In this document: one piece after another, positions 1 to 11,700 of the stretch | Layout: each line of letters starts with the position of its first letter | How positions within the stretch are numbered: the stretch's first letter is position 1 | Assembly: GCA_020055645.1 (NCBI GenBank) | Contig: CM034549.1 | Span: 12,910,430 to 12,974,429, forward strand | Length of the DNA: 64,000 nucleotides | Origin: Tomocerus qinae | Lineage: Eukaryota > Arthropoda > Collembola > Entomobryomorpha > Tomoceridae | Direction of reading: 5' to 3' | Translations under genes and position numbers: made by a program | The notes under the pieces: model-generated | The model's database searches: none | The model's input: only the letters and a program-made list of their open reading frames with translations | What the model was told of the DNA's origin: nothing

Positions 1-402
1 TTGATATAATATGTACCAGTCCATCATATAAGACAATGAACTGCAAAGAAATTAATTACTTGATTAAAAGTATGTATAAGAAACTTTTCAAAGACTAAAA
101 AAATTTAGTTTGCAAAATATAATTCTATTATCATGACTTAAGCTACGCTAGTTATGTGACAGTACTAAAATCTAAATAGTAACATATATAAAGTTATACA
201 ATAAACGAAGAGGGAGGTAAAGTCGGCTAATCTGCATAATATAAGCTAATTTACAATATACATGAAAACTGACAGGTATACTTAATTATTATGTATAACA
301 GGTGAGTAAAATTGATACATTCAACTAATCAAGTAATCAAAACAAACAATAATGCACTTACACAGGTTCAGTCAATGTTTGTTATTCCTCTCCTTAGAAC
401 TA
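1..402. other. 3' flank of the zinc-finger gene, no gene seen
   Basis: AT-rich sequence downstream of the stop codon of the minus-strand zinc-finger gene. It probably holds that gene's 3' untranslated region and part of the spacer. No open frame, repeat or RNA gene was recognised. Confidence 0.5.
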
Positions 403-3185
403 TCAATTTTGCATTTCTTCATCCGCATCACTCACTTCATTATCAACCGGTTCTTCTTTTATGATTATCAAATCAGAATGCTCCTCTGCGGAAATACCAT
501 TTTCGTCTTGGGATGCATCGTTGTCTTCTGTTTCTGGAACTTTTGTTTTTTCCCGTTTCAATTTGGTAGTTTTACTTTTAGGACCAGGTCTGTATTTCTT
601 TTCCACAACGCTTGTGCTTGAAGATTTCTCTTTTTTGATTTGCACTTTAGTTTTGGATTTTCTCTTTTTGGCCTTTGCCGCTAACCTGGCAGACCGCTTG
701 TAAGGGGAGACACCATTTGTGTCAACTGTTTTAACTTCCTCATTTTGATCATCGCTAGCGTCTTCGCTACCAACATTATCGTCTTCCTGTTCTTCAGTCC
801 TCTCGTTCTCTTCGATGTCTTCATCTTCCACCGCATCAACCCTTATTGCAGTCTTCTTTGCTTTCACTGTGCGTTTTGAAACAGGTGGTTTTAGCTTTTT
901 ATCTCTATTTTTTCTATTCTCGGACCGATCATCTACATTTTTGTACTTCTCCATCACTTCGTCATATTCAGCAGTGTATGGATGATGTTCTTTCATATGA
1001 GATTTCAGTGCATATACTCTTCTAAATCGTACTCGGAAACATGATACTATGGGACATTTATAAATACCATCCCCGGCAGGCGTCTTATGTCTTTTCCAAT
1101 GCCTATACATAATACTGTACAAACTAAACCTTTCACCACAAATATTACACTCATGGTTTTTCTCCTTTGTGTGGGTCACTTTATGACATCTTAATACGCT
1201 TGACATTCGAAATTTCTTGTGACATACCTAATAACATTCAAAATTATTAGTTAGTTTGCTTCAACGTTCCAAATAACAATGTCAACAAATAGCAATGTTC
1301 CAGCAAGCAATGTCTGGTTAAAATGGACACTATAAATTATATTTATAGTTATAATATTTATAACTATAAACACGAGCTTGTTAAATATTCAAACACTAAA
1401 TCAACATAAAATTATTTTCCTTACATCGCATTCAAAAGGCATCTCCCCTGTATGTTTTGTCTTATGCTGCTTGAGTCCCGTTCTTGTAGACAAAAATATA
1501 TGACATATATCACACTGCCATTTAGACTCTCTTACCCTCTGATGAACCTTTAAATGTCTGTCCAACATTGATTTCAAAACAAATTTTTTATCGCAAAAGT
1601 CGCAATTCAATGTCTGTCCATTGGTAAAGAGATCTGTAAATTACATAGAAATTAAAAGTATTTGTTTAATTGTAGTTCAAAAATAATTATCGTATTACAT
1701 TTGTTTAACCCCGCGATTATTTTTTTCAACCCTTTGCCCTTTGATACGAATATTTTTTAATACAAAAAGAAATCAAAACAAAAACTAAATAGTTACCTTT
1801 ATGTCTCCGCATGACATGTTTTTGAAGCGTATCAGGTGTATTATAACTTAAATTACATAACTCACACTCCATTTTTTCCAATGGTTTTATTATAGCACCT
1901 CCGCATAAATGATCATTAAGCTCTCCAGGTAAAAATCTGGAACAAAATCATACAATTTTAATATTATAAACAGGCAATTGCTTTGAATACCATTGAAAAT
2001 TATAATTTTTGTTGCTTTTGTTTATAAATGCACGCTTACTCCCGTCTGCAGCGGGGGCATTTCTGAAGAGCTGTGCCTGGGTGATCAGAGTCATAGTGTA
2101 ATTTAAGTTGATACCAACTTCCGCTGGAAAAGTCCGCAAAACAAAAAACACATATTTTAAGCTGATTTTCTGGGTCTTCTTGACAAGTTTTCATATGTAT
2201 CATAGCATTTTTCTATTGAAACAATAAATTATTCATTAAAAATATTGTAACCCGTAACGAATATTTATTTGAGTATATTAAATTAAAATGAATTGAACCT
2301 ACATAGCTTGAGTAAGTTCTACCACAGCTGTCACAAAAAAAAGGAGGAGGATTATTCTGGCAATCAACATTAGTATCCGCCTGAACCACTTTGCGATATT
2401 TTGAAGGGTTTGTCAGAGCCAGTCGTTTAAGAGTATCTTCAGTCCATTCAATAGTTTCCGGTTCTTGATTATAATCACTGTCACCCCCACCATCATTCAT
2501 AATGCCAGCTGGACTGCCCACATCATCGTAATTATCTGTTGTCTCCACTTCAACGACAGCCTCTACGGATCCCACATAATATTCGGAATCGGCCCATGCA
2601 ATATTTTTATCCGAGAATTCAATAGGAACATTTATGGTAGTGTGATTAACTACTTGAGAACTCTTTTTTAGGCCGTTATTCCCAGTTTTGACAACAATTT
2701 GAGCCTCTGACTTCGAATTTATCTTGAGCTGAGGTTGTGGATTGTTCCAGCCTACAATAAAAATTACGATTTTATATTTTACAATTTTCATTAAATTCTA
2801 TATCATATATCATTTATTTTATATTTTTCTTCCTCCACATACGTTCAATAATTGAATTTTTCACCGCATCTAAAGGAGTTGACTCATCCGAACGGATGTG
2901 CAGCAGAGTATCCAAAACTGATGAAACTGTTTCGTTTCTTACTAAGTCTAATTCAATTCTAAGCTTTTCAAAATGCTTAATTTTTTTAACACAGTCCTCA
3001 CAAACTGGAATATAATTGTTGAAAAATTCCTGACTTTCAGAAACATTTAGTTCCAGTAGTCTACCTATCTGTCGATTTAAAACTGGTTGAGCGTAAGCAT
3101 TTGTAGGACGAAGATAATGTGTACTACAAAGACTACATTGTTCTAGAGGAGGCAAATTAGTTCCTCCTTGTTGGGCCATTGCCAT
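403..3185 (-). CDS. C2H2 zinc-finger protein with N-terminal ZAD-like domain, six exons
   Basis: Exons read on the minus strand: 3185-2843, 2751-2303, 2212-2040, 1936-1797, 1633-1425, 1227-403, giving 712 residues; every junction has GT/AG and keeps frame. Residues about 13-70 carry two Cx2C pairs (CSLC and CEDC) spaced as in the insect ZAD dimerisation domain. An acidic linker follows (about 116-250). Then comes a run of eight or nine zinc fingers from about 256 to 510: the first is CxxC...HxxxC, one (CPRC...) is atypical, and the rest are ordinary C2H2 (CELC, CDFC, CDIC, CDVC, CNIC). The last 200 residues are a Lys-rich and Glu/Asp-rich disordered tail with an IKEEP motif that resembles a SUMO acceptor site. 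The family binds DNA in the nucleus; the target cannot be inferred. The start is the first Met (a second follows two codons later). Orthology to any named gene is not claimed. Confidence 0.88.
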
Positions 3186-3865
3186 TATGTATTATTCTTT
3201 CCGTAAAAGATTCCAGCTCCTTTTCCGATCAAATGACACACCCGTTGGCTCTTCGGAATCGGAGATTCACTCTTGCTATTATTTTTATTTTAGAACAAAA
3301 TTCCAAGAATGAATGATGAAATCTTTTGAAGAGGCAATCACCACATCACCACCTGAGAATGTGAACAAAATATTAAAATTTTAAATACAGTGACCGAGAT
3401 TATCCAAATCTGCATGAAAAACTTATAATAATGCTGTCATGTCCATTAAAATTAAATTTATAATAATAAATATCAATACCAAAAATCATTTAAAATTAAT
3501 TACATTTAATTTCAAAATTGAACTATAAACGTAATCGATGAAGAAGGCCAAGATATTAAAACTGGTATCTTATCTGCTGATAACTGTTTCAGTGACCACT
3601 GACCACGATATTCACGGTCAAAATGTCAAGGCAAAATGAACTTTTGGACTTTCGGAATTTGAAGTTGTGGACCAGTGAAAACACAGATTTGTATCTTCCG
3701 CGATACATTTGGAGCGTGAATTCGTAGAGAGTGTGCGGACTGTAGTGCACCATTATGCTCTCTTAATGAGTTGTTGTTCTTAGAGATCTCCAATTTCAAT
3801 CCACGCGTGGATAAAAAAAATAATTTCTTTGCGAAGATACATTCTCGATCGAAGTTGACCCTTGA
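3186..3865. other. Upstream region of the zinc-finger gene
   Basis: Spacer that should contain the minus-strand promoter and 5' untranslated region of the zinc-finger gene. No TATA box or other element is clear. Short open frames here overlap the adjacent palindrome and look like chance. Confidence 0.4.
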
Positions 3866-3946
3866 TGCATTGTACATTCTCAGAGAAACCTCTTCCTCCA
3901 GCAATTATTGCTGGAGGAAGAGGTTTCTCTGAGAATGTACAATGCA
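3866..3946. repeat. Perfect 40-bp-arm palindrome
   Basis: The left arm 3866-3905 and right arm 3907-3946 are exact reverse complements separated by one base (T at 3906). Pairing stops at 3865/3947. The arms are mixed-composition sequence rich in CTTCCTCC, not a simple AT palindrome. No target-site duplication is evident. A cruciform or a long RNA hairpin is possible; a recent inverted duplication or assembly artefact is also possible. Confidence 0.93.
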
Positions 3947-5869
3947 CTACGCTCTGCAGGTGTAGAAATTTCTGTTCTTTAGTCTTTATATACATCTTGA
4001 AAATCTTCCATTTTGACACAGAAATAGAGTATGAATGGATGTCCACAATTACTTAAAGCACAACTTTTTATTTCGTAATATATTTATCCAACAGTCAACA
4101 GTATAAGTTGTGATTAAGCAAATTCTGCATATATTTTACATACATAACACCGAGCTGAGCAACATCGACAACATTATGCCATTTAACTTGAATTATATAG
4201 AGATAGGATCAAAGGGTTAATAAATATATACGCGTGCAATACCAAGTAACCAGCAAGTATGATATTTGTGACAAGAAACAAAGCTTCACAATATTATGTG
4301 AAAAGCTAGCACAATTAGATGATGTAGAATACACGTAGGGGTGAGGTCTCATTTCGAGTACATATCTATAACACTTAAAAGTAGATCGTTGTATATTGCA
4401 CGACAAGTAGGCAGCGTTTGTGCAGATTTTCCAAAAACAACCACAAAAATGACCAAAGACTATTTGAAAAATGTCATCAATCTTACTGAAAACATTTAAC
4501 TGACTCGCATTGATCATGTGGTCACTATACATTTAATATAAAATATCGAAAAGAAATCAGAAAATTTTTGCCTCCACATTTGAAACAGTTTTGTCTCTGT
4601 AAAGCTGTTTTGCATTTATTTATTTTATTAAGCTGTTGTAGTAGTATCATAAATAATAGAAAACACAGGTTGCAAAACATAAATATTACGATATGACTAA
4701 ACTGTATAAGAATGCTATCCCGATGTTTTCCATTTATGCCATGTACAGTACAAGAAATAAGTTATCTTTTCAATCTTTTGGTTTAGGTATATGTAGATTA
4801 TGTGGTATCTTTAACACTACTTCACTAACATTATTTTGAGGAATATCATCTTGATTTCTTTGCCACAGCCATAGTAAATCTTTGCAACTTTTTCCACCCA
4901 CAAAAGTCTCATTAGTAGTCTAATTCAGCAGGTGACCTTTCATAGTCAGCAACACTTATAGAAGACAAAAATGAGTAACTGGCAACATAAAGCAAAAACA
5001 ATTTTGCCAAAGTTTTTCAAAAACACACAAAGAGCAACACTTACTATCAACTAATTAGCTGTAGCTACACACACTATAGTTACACACACATTTAGATATT
5101 ATGCACATCAAGACATCTTAGAACAGCCAACACAGCTGGGAGCGTTAAAATACGCATACATATTCTTATAGCCATTAAGAAGTTTACACTGTCAACAATT
5201 AGCATATTATCCAAACACATCACACAAATTGTATGACACAGATGTAACTACTATTTTTATAATACCCACACAACAGTAGTAATAATATTACATTCGTAAT
5301 TAACATAATATATCGTACAGTACATCGATATAACTCATATAGTACTCATGCAAACAATAAATGTAGAAGTAGTAAATAAATATAAACTAGTTCAACAATA
5401 ATTGGAATCTTAAAGTGTTTCCTTGATCCACTTAAACACAAAATCATCAGTTGTGTAACAAAAACATTGTGATGTGGTATTGGAATTATGATTCAAAAAT
5501 TACATATTCATAAATTATCGATACACATGCGAACGCTATATTTTCATAAGTCATCATAAAGTATATATGGGGTATAATAATATGTCAGCGTGATAATCAA
5601 AAATAAGATGAACTAATATGATCTTAAGGACAGTTTTTCTACTACTATATACAAATACAATTGCTTAAGAGTCCTACATATAATTGTGGTTCATTCGACT
5701 GGAGAAACATTTATGTACTAATTAGGTACAACAAATGGGAATAATAAATACAGATGCATTAACTGTTTAATTTAAATTATGAGTATGTATAATAATGAGA
5801 GTGATAAGTCCGACTTCTTTTGGAATTTTGGCTGATCAGGTTACTTTTAGGAGTCACATGAACGATGTT
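3947..5869 (-). other. YKT6 3' untranslated region and spacer
   Basis: AT-rich sequence downstream of the YKT6 stop. TTTATT (minus-strand AATAAA) occurs around 4613-4627, so a 3' UTR of about 1.2 kb would be possible. A 107-codon minus-strand frame at 4209-4532 shows no recognisable domain and is not called. Confidence 0.4.
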
Positions 5870-6778
5870 TTAGAAATTGCAGCATGAATTCGTCTTCTTT
5901 GCAGTTTTATAAAACATTTTCGACTGTGCCGATAGCCCTTCTGACTTCGCCACGAGATCGTCCAACTTTTCTCCTCTCTCTAAAACTGCCGAGATTGTAT
6001 CGTGCTGCATAAAATCACAAGTTTATTAGGTATTGTTCCATCTACGTATGCTGTGTTTCACAAGAGTAGAGCCACTAATCTGCATTTACCATAATGATTT
6101 TAGTCTCATCTAATTCAGCCTGAATCTTGGTCAACGCATCAGCTTCTTTAGGATTCTGATATTTGGCTAGGAACACGTCAAGATCTGAAAAATAGATACG
6201 ATTCGCCATTTAAAACAACGTTAAATCCTAAATACTCATTTTTATGTAATTAGTAATTAGTATTCAACGAACCTTTGTAATTTCGTAGAGTTTCAGTATT
6301 TGCTGTCTTCCATTCTTGCTTGGCAGCAACATCATCCAACACTTTGGTTAGAAGTGTGTGAGCGACCCTGTGTGGATATTCCGTGTCAGAAACAAGTACT
6401 GCAGCCAATCCATCAGCTCGTACAAAAACGTGACATATGTATTCTAAGAAATATAGATAATTTTTTAATCATTTTTGATTGAGCTAAACAAATAATATTA
6501 GAATACTATACATTATATTCTACAATAAAATATACCCCAAATATAAATTCTTTGACAATTTACAATTAATTACCTTGTTCTTTCACTGATTGACGTGTTG
6601 CTGGGTTAGTGCGTTCAACAATCATGGTGGACGTAAATTTCATAAACTCTTGAATGGATGCTCGTTGGAAGAACCCGAAAGATGCTAAATCATAGACACC
6701 CTTTAAAAGTACGCATTGATTTTCAGTCGTTCCTTCCGTTGGTCTTCGGATAACACTAATAGCATACAATTTCACCAT
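5870..6778 (-). CDS. YKT6: YKT6-type prenylated R-SNARE, four exons
   Basis: Exons 6778-6574, 6443-6273, 6184-6090, 6004-5870 give 201 residues, about the 198 of animal YKT6. The N-terminal longin domain (residues 1 to about 130) starts MVKLYAISV and holds [15 protein letters not shown] and [11 protein letters not shown]. The SNARE motif follows (about 138-195) with the zero-layer Arg in [12 protein letters not shown]. The protein ends TNSCCNF. YKT6 acts as a v-SNARE in ER-Golgi, endosomal and autophagosome fusion and reaches membranes through palmitoyl and farnesyl groups rather than a transmembrane segment. Here only two residues follow the CC pair instead of the usual three, so the CaaX box would read CCNF with the first Cys as prenyl acceptor. 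All introns are GT-AG. Confidence 0.95.
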
Positions 6779-8021
6779 TGTAAAAGTATGTTAGTGTAGT
6801 GTTTGTCTCAAACTTCACTATTTCCGACTCCGACGTAGGGACTAGTAGAAAAGTTCTTCTTTCACGGGTCTATTTTCAGTAGAAGTCGTACCTAAAAAAC
6901 AAAAGTTCCTGTATAAAAATGTCTCCCTTATGTGCACCTAGGTAATGGCAATTAATTATAATTTATTAGCTCAGATTTCGGATGAGAATCACAAATCCTG
7001 TATTGTATAGCAAATTACAAAGAAATAATAAATATCCGTTTTGGTGAATTTAGCAATGAAATGATTCAGTTTCAGAGGTCTTTTGAGAATAGTCGTTTCA
7101 GTCGTCACAAGTCACGGTAATCGTGATTATAATAATCTGCCATTGTAAGCAGCTCACTTTTCAGATAACCTTTTCCCCAGATGAAACTGTCCGAATATAT
7201 GTAATTATAACTCGAATCCAAACATGGCTTTCACTTTCTTACTTACTTCCTCTAAGGTACTACTAATTATTTACAGTTACCGAGTCTGTAGATATAGAAA
7301 GATATCCTTCTAATGTGTCTTGCTATTTCTATGGTCTGTATAAGTAAGCTTTCTCTTTCCGAACATGAGAATAAGAATACTTTTTTAAAATTCTGTGTAT
7401 TTTGTCAAAAAAATCCAAACGAATAACATCACGAGAAGCACAACAACATATATTTAATGCTGGAGAAACTTTGTAGCAGGCCCATACTCCTGGCAGGCCT
7501 ACGAAGAATTTACTTGGTGAAAAAGTGAAAGTTCAATCTAGTCTTTCCTATAAGGATTGGACCTCATATTAACTTTCCCTTCTTTTTTTACAGTGACTGA
7601 TGTGAAAGCCTTTTTAAAATGAATAATGTGGAGTCTGTATAGTGTGTGTGCACAAAAACAAGTGTATGTAGTATGCATGTAAGGAAAGTGTAAAAGGTAA
7701 AAAGTAAACAAGGATTGAACAAAAATATCCTGCACGAAAGTTTCATATCAAATGTTTCAGAAGTTAACCTTCAACCTTTGCGCTTTTAAAATCGTTTATC
7801 AGTGGCTTAACGACCTCAAGCACACTATTTTCGTTCGGTACTTTATTTTTCTTCTATACCGCTGTTTACTGTATGCACCCAAACAAAAAAGTGACATTAC
7901 AGGTTATGTTAGTTGATACTTGTTATTGATAGTCGTAAAATTTTGTGTACCATGTGTAGACTAAAGCTCCATGTTCAGTTTTTTTTGACCATTAGGAATT
8001 AAATAATGTACCTCCAGCGCA
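6779..8021. other. Intergenic, YKT6 upstream side
   Basis: Contains the minus-strand promoter side of YKT6 near 6780-6900. The rest is AT-rich with no convincing exon, repeat or RNA gene. Confidence 0.4.
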
Positions 8022-8219
8022 CTACAAAATTAAAATTGCAGTGCTTAAGATGAGAGGATATACGTACAGCTGACAGCAAACAACAGGACACTCTAATCTT
8101 TCTCCACAAAAATTACAAGGACAGGGACACTCACTTTCAATTCTGGTGTCTGGATCTGGAGTATTGTTAAATAAATTAGCATCAAAGATAGCAGAACTGT
8201 GGCCAGCAGTTATACTTAG
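8022..8219 (-). other. Cysteine-rich open frame, possible exon or coding remnant
   Basis: On the minus strand 8219-8022 is open for 66 codons without an ATG. It reads as a polar stretch (ITAGHSSAIFDANL) followed by a dense Cys cluster containing CPCPCNFCGERL and CPVVCC, which resembles a zinc-binding knuckle. A further minus-strand stretch at about 8455-8390 reads ICTTPRGTPPVTDRL and ends at a GTGAGT donor-like site. I cannot link the two into one model or name a family. It may be an isolated exon, a decayed gene, or chance. Confidence 0.2.
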
Positions 8220-9096
8220 TTAGTCAAGAAAGTGATCACGGAAAAGAAATTTTAAAGCTGATGTGAATGTGAAGAGCTCTGTACAACTTTTACTTTTGCA
8301 AACAGAACTCCTTAAAATAAAAGATACTCTAAAAAGTGGTCTTATGGATTCTACAAATCAAAATTACCTACTCACCAGTCTGTCCGTAACAGGTGGTGTG
8401 CCTCGTGGTGTCGTACAAATACTGGGCTTTCCAGAATTATTATACTTTCCTTTAAGGCTTCGTCTTTTCTGTTATTTTTTTTTCCGTACTACAGTACACT
8501 AGTACACCAAAGAATTTCTATAACTTATGAAGTCCAAGTCAAAGATTTTATGACTTTCCATTCCATAAAGTTCAGGTTTATCAAGGTTCCATAACCCAGC
8601 TCGTTTTCAAGCCCAAAATCCAATTTAGTATGGAAAATGTGAAAAATGACTATGTGACAGAATTAAATGCAATTAAATTAAATGATATTATATCATAAAT
8701 AAATATCCTATTGTGTAACTTTGTAATTAGTAGATTATTGGATAGACGTTTTTCAGATTTTCATTGGGTCATAGTCAATTTATTTTGCACTTGATGGCTG
8801 GTTTTTAGCATGGCATAAGGATTTTCAACTTTTCCTCATCATTACAATTGACTGTTTCATGATCTCATAATAATGAATAATATTCCAAATTCTCCTTATT
8901 GCTAACCATTCATCAATGATGATGACTAATAAATGACTATGGTTCATTTGATTCTGATTCATCTCTCACTTTCAAAGCTATGGTACGGTAAGCAAACTAC
9001 AAGCCGTAACAGAAGCTCGCCTGTTAAAGGGAACCGTGTACACATGTTTGGAAGAAGAATAGTAGAATTCAGACCGTAGTAGGTAGAATTAAGCGG
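8220..9096. other. Intergenic
   Basis: A 79-codon plus-strand frame at 8263-8502 has no recognisable domain and lies over the weak minus-strand candidate exon. Nothing else was recognised. Confidence 0.35.
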
Positions 9097-9314
9097 AAAT
9101 TCAAAGTAGATCAATATTGACTATCGAATAGCAATTCAAAATACATTATATTGACTATCAAAATGAACAGAAATTCGAAGTAGTTTGATATTGAATAATA
9201 AATGAAAAGAAGTTAAAAGTAGAACAATATTATTGACTATCTAAAGAAATTCAAAATAGATCAATATTGACTACTAAAATCAAAATAAATTCAAAATAAA
9301 ATATATCAATATTT
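9097..9314. repeat. Degenerate tandem repeat, ~38-42 bp unit, ~6 copies
   Basis: Successive units begin AAATTCAAAGTAGATCAATA and contain ATATTGACTATC with variable linkers. Copies are visibly diverged (substitutions and small indels), implying an old array. AT-rich and non-coding. Confidence 0.75.
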
Positions 9315-9783
9315 CAGCAACTTGTGAACCGATTTGAACTCAAAAGAATAGGGTTCGTTACGACTACAAGCAATCTTAAGCCAACTATTATCAATGCGTT
9401 CAAAAGTTACTATGTTCTAGAACGAACAGACGGAAGGATTGTGCGTTTCTATAAGCTCGCTTTTCCTCAAGTAACTTAACAAATGGTATAGTATAATCAT
9501 AATTATAATCAGTCGAAATACGAAGTACTCGATCGGTAGTAATGTAGAAAGAAGATATACCCATTAGGATATTTTTCTATACACACTAAGGATATATCTT
9601 TCTATATCTATTGTATGGGTATGTATTAAAAATACCATACATATCGTATATGGTAAGCTGTAGTGGAGTTGTCGTCGTCGTCTGCGGATGCTAATGCTGC
9701 GACCATAAGACTCCCTTTACCATAAGCCTCCCTTTACTATAAGCCTTCGCTCACTCCTTCCACTCCAATACAAAGCAACAGCT
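9315..9783. other. Spacer between tandem arrays
   Basis: AT-rich sequence with short internal similarities around 9550-9640 (GGATATxTxTTTCTAT repeats). No gene seen. Confidence 0.35.
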
Positions 9784-10312
9784 ACCAACACAAGATCCGA
9801 TAAGCACCAAAAAGACACCCGACTTCAACCAACACAAGACCCGACAACTCCCACCAACACATGACCCGACTCCCACCGATACAATACCCGACTCACGGAT
9901 ACAATACCCGACTCCCACTGTTACAATACCCGACTCCCACTGTTACAATACCTGACTCCCACCGATACAATCCTCGACTCCCACCGATACAATACCGACT
10001 CCCACCGATACAATACCCGACTCCCACCTACACAATACCCGACTACCACCAAAACAATACCCGACACCCACCAACACAATACCCGACTCCAACCAAAATA
10101 ATACCAGAATCCAACCTACACAATATCCGACTCCCACCAACACAATACCCGAGTCCCACTAACATAATACCTGAATCCAACCAACACAATATCCAACTAC
10201 CGCCGACACAAAAACCGATTTCCACTAACGCAATACCCGACACCTATCGATACAATACCCGGATCCCACTAGCCCAATACCCAACTCCCACCAACACAAT
10301 ACCTAACTACTT
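9784..10312. repeat. 22-bp minisatellite, ~24 copies
   Basis: The unit is close to ACAATACCCGACTCCCACCG followed by two variable bases, repeated for about 530 bases with substitutions and occasional one-base losses. The strand is strongly C/A-biased (almost no G). Because 22 is not a multiple of three the frame rotates, and the lack of stops in the unit opens long frames on both strands (161 codons on plus). Those frames are a by-product of the repeat and are not called as genes. Confidence 0.93.
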
Positions 10313-10813
10313 TGCAGTCGACTCCCGATCACACAAATTATATTGAACAGTGCGTTTGCAGAAATCAGTTTTAATTTTTATAAGCCATACCACTCTCAAC
10401 TACATATAACTAATGAATTTAGTCTCTTTAAACTTATTTGCACCTTAACCAAATTTTGTCAAATTACATGGTATTTTTATTTACAAAAAACCAAGCCGAT
10501 ATAGTGCAAATTAATTTAATTAAATAAAGTATTGTGAAACTATTTAAATATCCAATAGCTTACGATTTGGGTAAATTTTAATTGATTGCCATTCAAGTCA
10601 TGTAAAACATGAAATATGTCATTTAATTATTTAATGGTAATAGAAAAATGCAGTAAATTAGGTAACTACTGTTTGCAAAACCTATCCAGTCTAGATAAAT
10701 TCCCATAAACAATAATATAAACTAATTTCTTTCATGTAGTCGGTATGCAAAACCGGACTACACGAGAGCCGAATAGCAAATACACAAAAGCCAGGTGGAA
10801 ATTTTATGGCTTA
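10313..10813. other. Spacer between tandem arrays
   Basis: Unique AT-rich sequence separating the 22-bp and 27-bp arrays. No gene seen. Confidence 0.4.
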
Positions 10814-11350
10814 TTTCGCAGATGGAATCTTAGGGGTAGTTTCACAGGCGGAATTTTTACGGGTAATTCCGCAGGTGGAATTTTTACGGGTAATTCCACA
10901 GGTGGAATTTTTACGGGTAATTCCGCAGGTGGAATTTTTACGGGTAATTCCGCAGGTGGAATTTTACAGGTAATTCCGCAGGTGGAATTTTTACGGGTAA
11001 TTTCGCAGGTGGAATTTTTGCGTTTAATATCACAGAAAAGGTTTAACTGTAATTTCACAAGTAGAACTATATAGGGAAAGGATAATTTCATAGCAGGTGA
11101 AATTTTTACTGTTAACATAACGGCAGGTGGAGTTTTTACGGGTAACATCACGTTAGGTGGAATTTTGATGGGCAAGTGCACAGTAGGTGGGATTTTGATG
11201 GGCAAGTGCACGGTAGGTGGAATTTTGACGATTAACATCACGTCAGGTGGGATTTTGATGGCCAAGTGCACAGTAGGTGGGATTTTTACGGGGTACGTAG
11301 AATTTTGAAGGGTAATTGCACGGCCGATCGAATTTTGACACACAATTTCA
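10814..11350. repeat. 27-bp minisatellite passing into a 30-bp variant
   Basis: From about 10814 to 11050 the unit is near GGTGGAATTTTTACGGGTAA plus TTCCGCA (27 bp, about nine copies, several identical). From about 11090 to 11350 the related unit is near GGTGGGATTTTGATGGGCAA plus GTGCACAGTA (30 bp). Both share the GGTGGxATTTT core, so the array has a homogenised part and a divergent higher-period part. In-frame periods open a 109-codon plus frame (SAGGIFTGN repeats) and a 186-codon minus frame; I see no start context, splice signals or homology and treat them as repeat artefacts. Confidence 0.92.
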
Positions 11351-11410
11351 GGGGGTAACTTCATGATGGGTGACGGGTAACTTCACGCTCCCTTGAGGTT
11401 TGTACTACTT

Positions 11411-11700
11411 ACACTACTCTATGTTCTACTCTGTATTGTACTCCACACTTACTCCATATTCTACTCAACACTTACTCCATATTCTACTCAACACTTACTA
11501 ATCCACACTTACTCCATATTCTACTCCACACTTACTAATCCACATTTAATCCATATTCCACTCCACACGTACTCCATATTCTACTCTACACTTGCCTCTC
11601 ATTCCACTCCACACTTGCCCCATATTCCACTCCACACATCACTCCATATTCTACTCCACACTTACTTCATATTCTACTTGACATATCACTCCACATTTAT
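11411..11700. repeat. 23-bp minisatellite (CCATATTCTACTCCACACTTACT-like)
   Basis: About 12 imperfect copies of a 23-bp C/T/A-biased unit, CCATATTCTACTCCACACTT plus ACT, with some units partly duplicated or truncated (CTAATCCACACTTA insert). It begins some 60 bases after the 30-bp array. Non-coding. Confidence 0.85.

Noticed and set aside
3626-4056. Short frames on both strands around 3.9 kb sharing a glycine/proline-rich stretch
   Set aside because: They are the two readings of the perfect palindrome; symmetry, not coding, makes them similar.
4209-4532. 107-codon minus-strand frame downstream of YKT6
   Set aside because: Starts with ATG but has no domain, no splice partners and a Cys/Tyr/Phe-heavy random composition.
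9861-10346. 161-codon plus-strand frame (and two minus frames) in the 22-bp array
   Set aside because: The unit lacks stop codons and 22 rotates through all frames, so long frames are expected; no splice or start evidence and no homology seen.
10745-11364. 109- and 186-codon frames with SAGGIFTGN and IKIPPTVHLP repeats
   Set aside because: Produced by 27- and 30-bp periods, both multiples of three; frames open on both strands at once.
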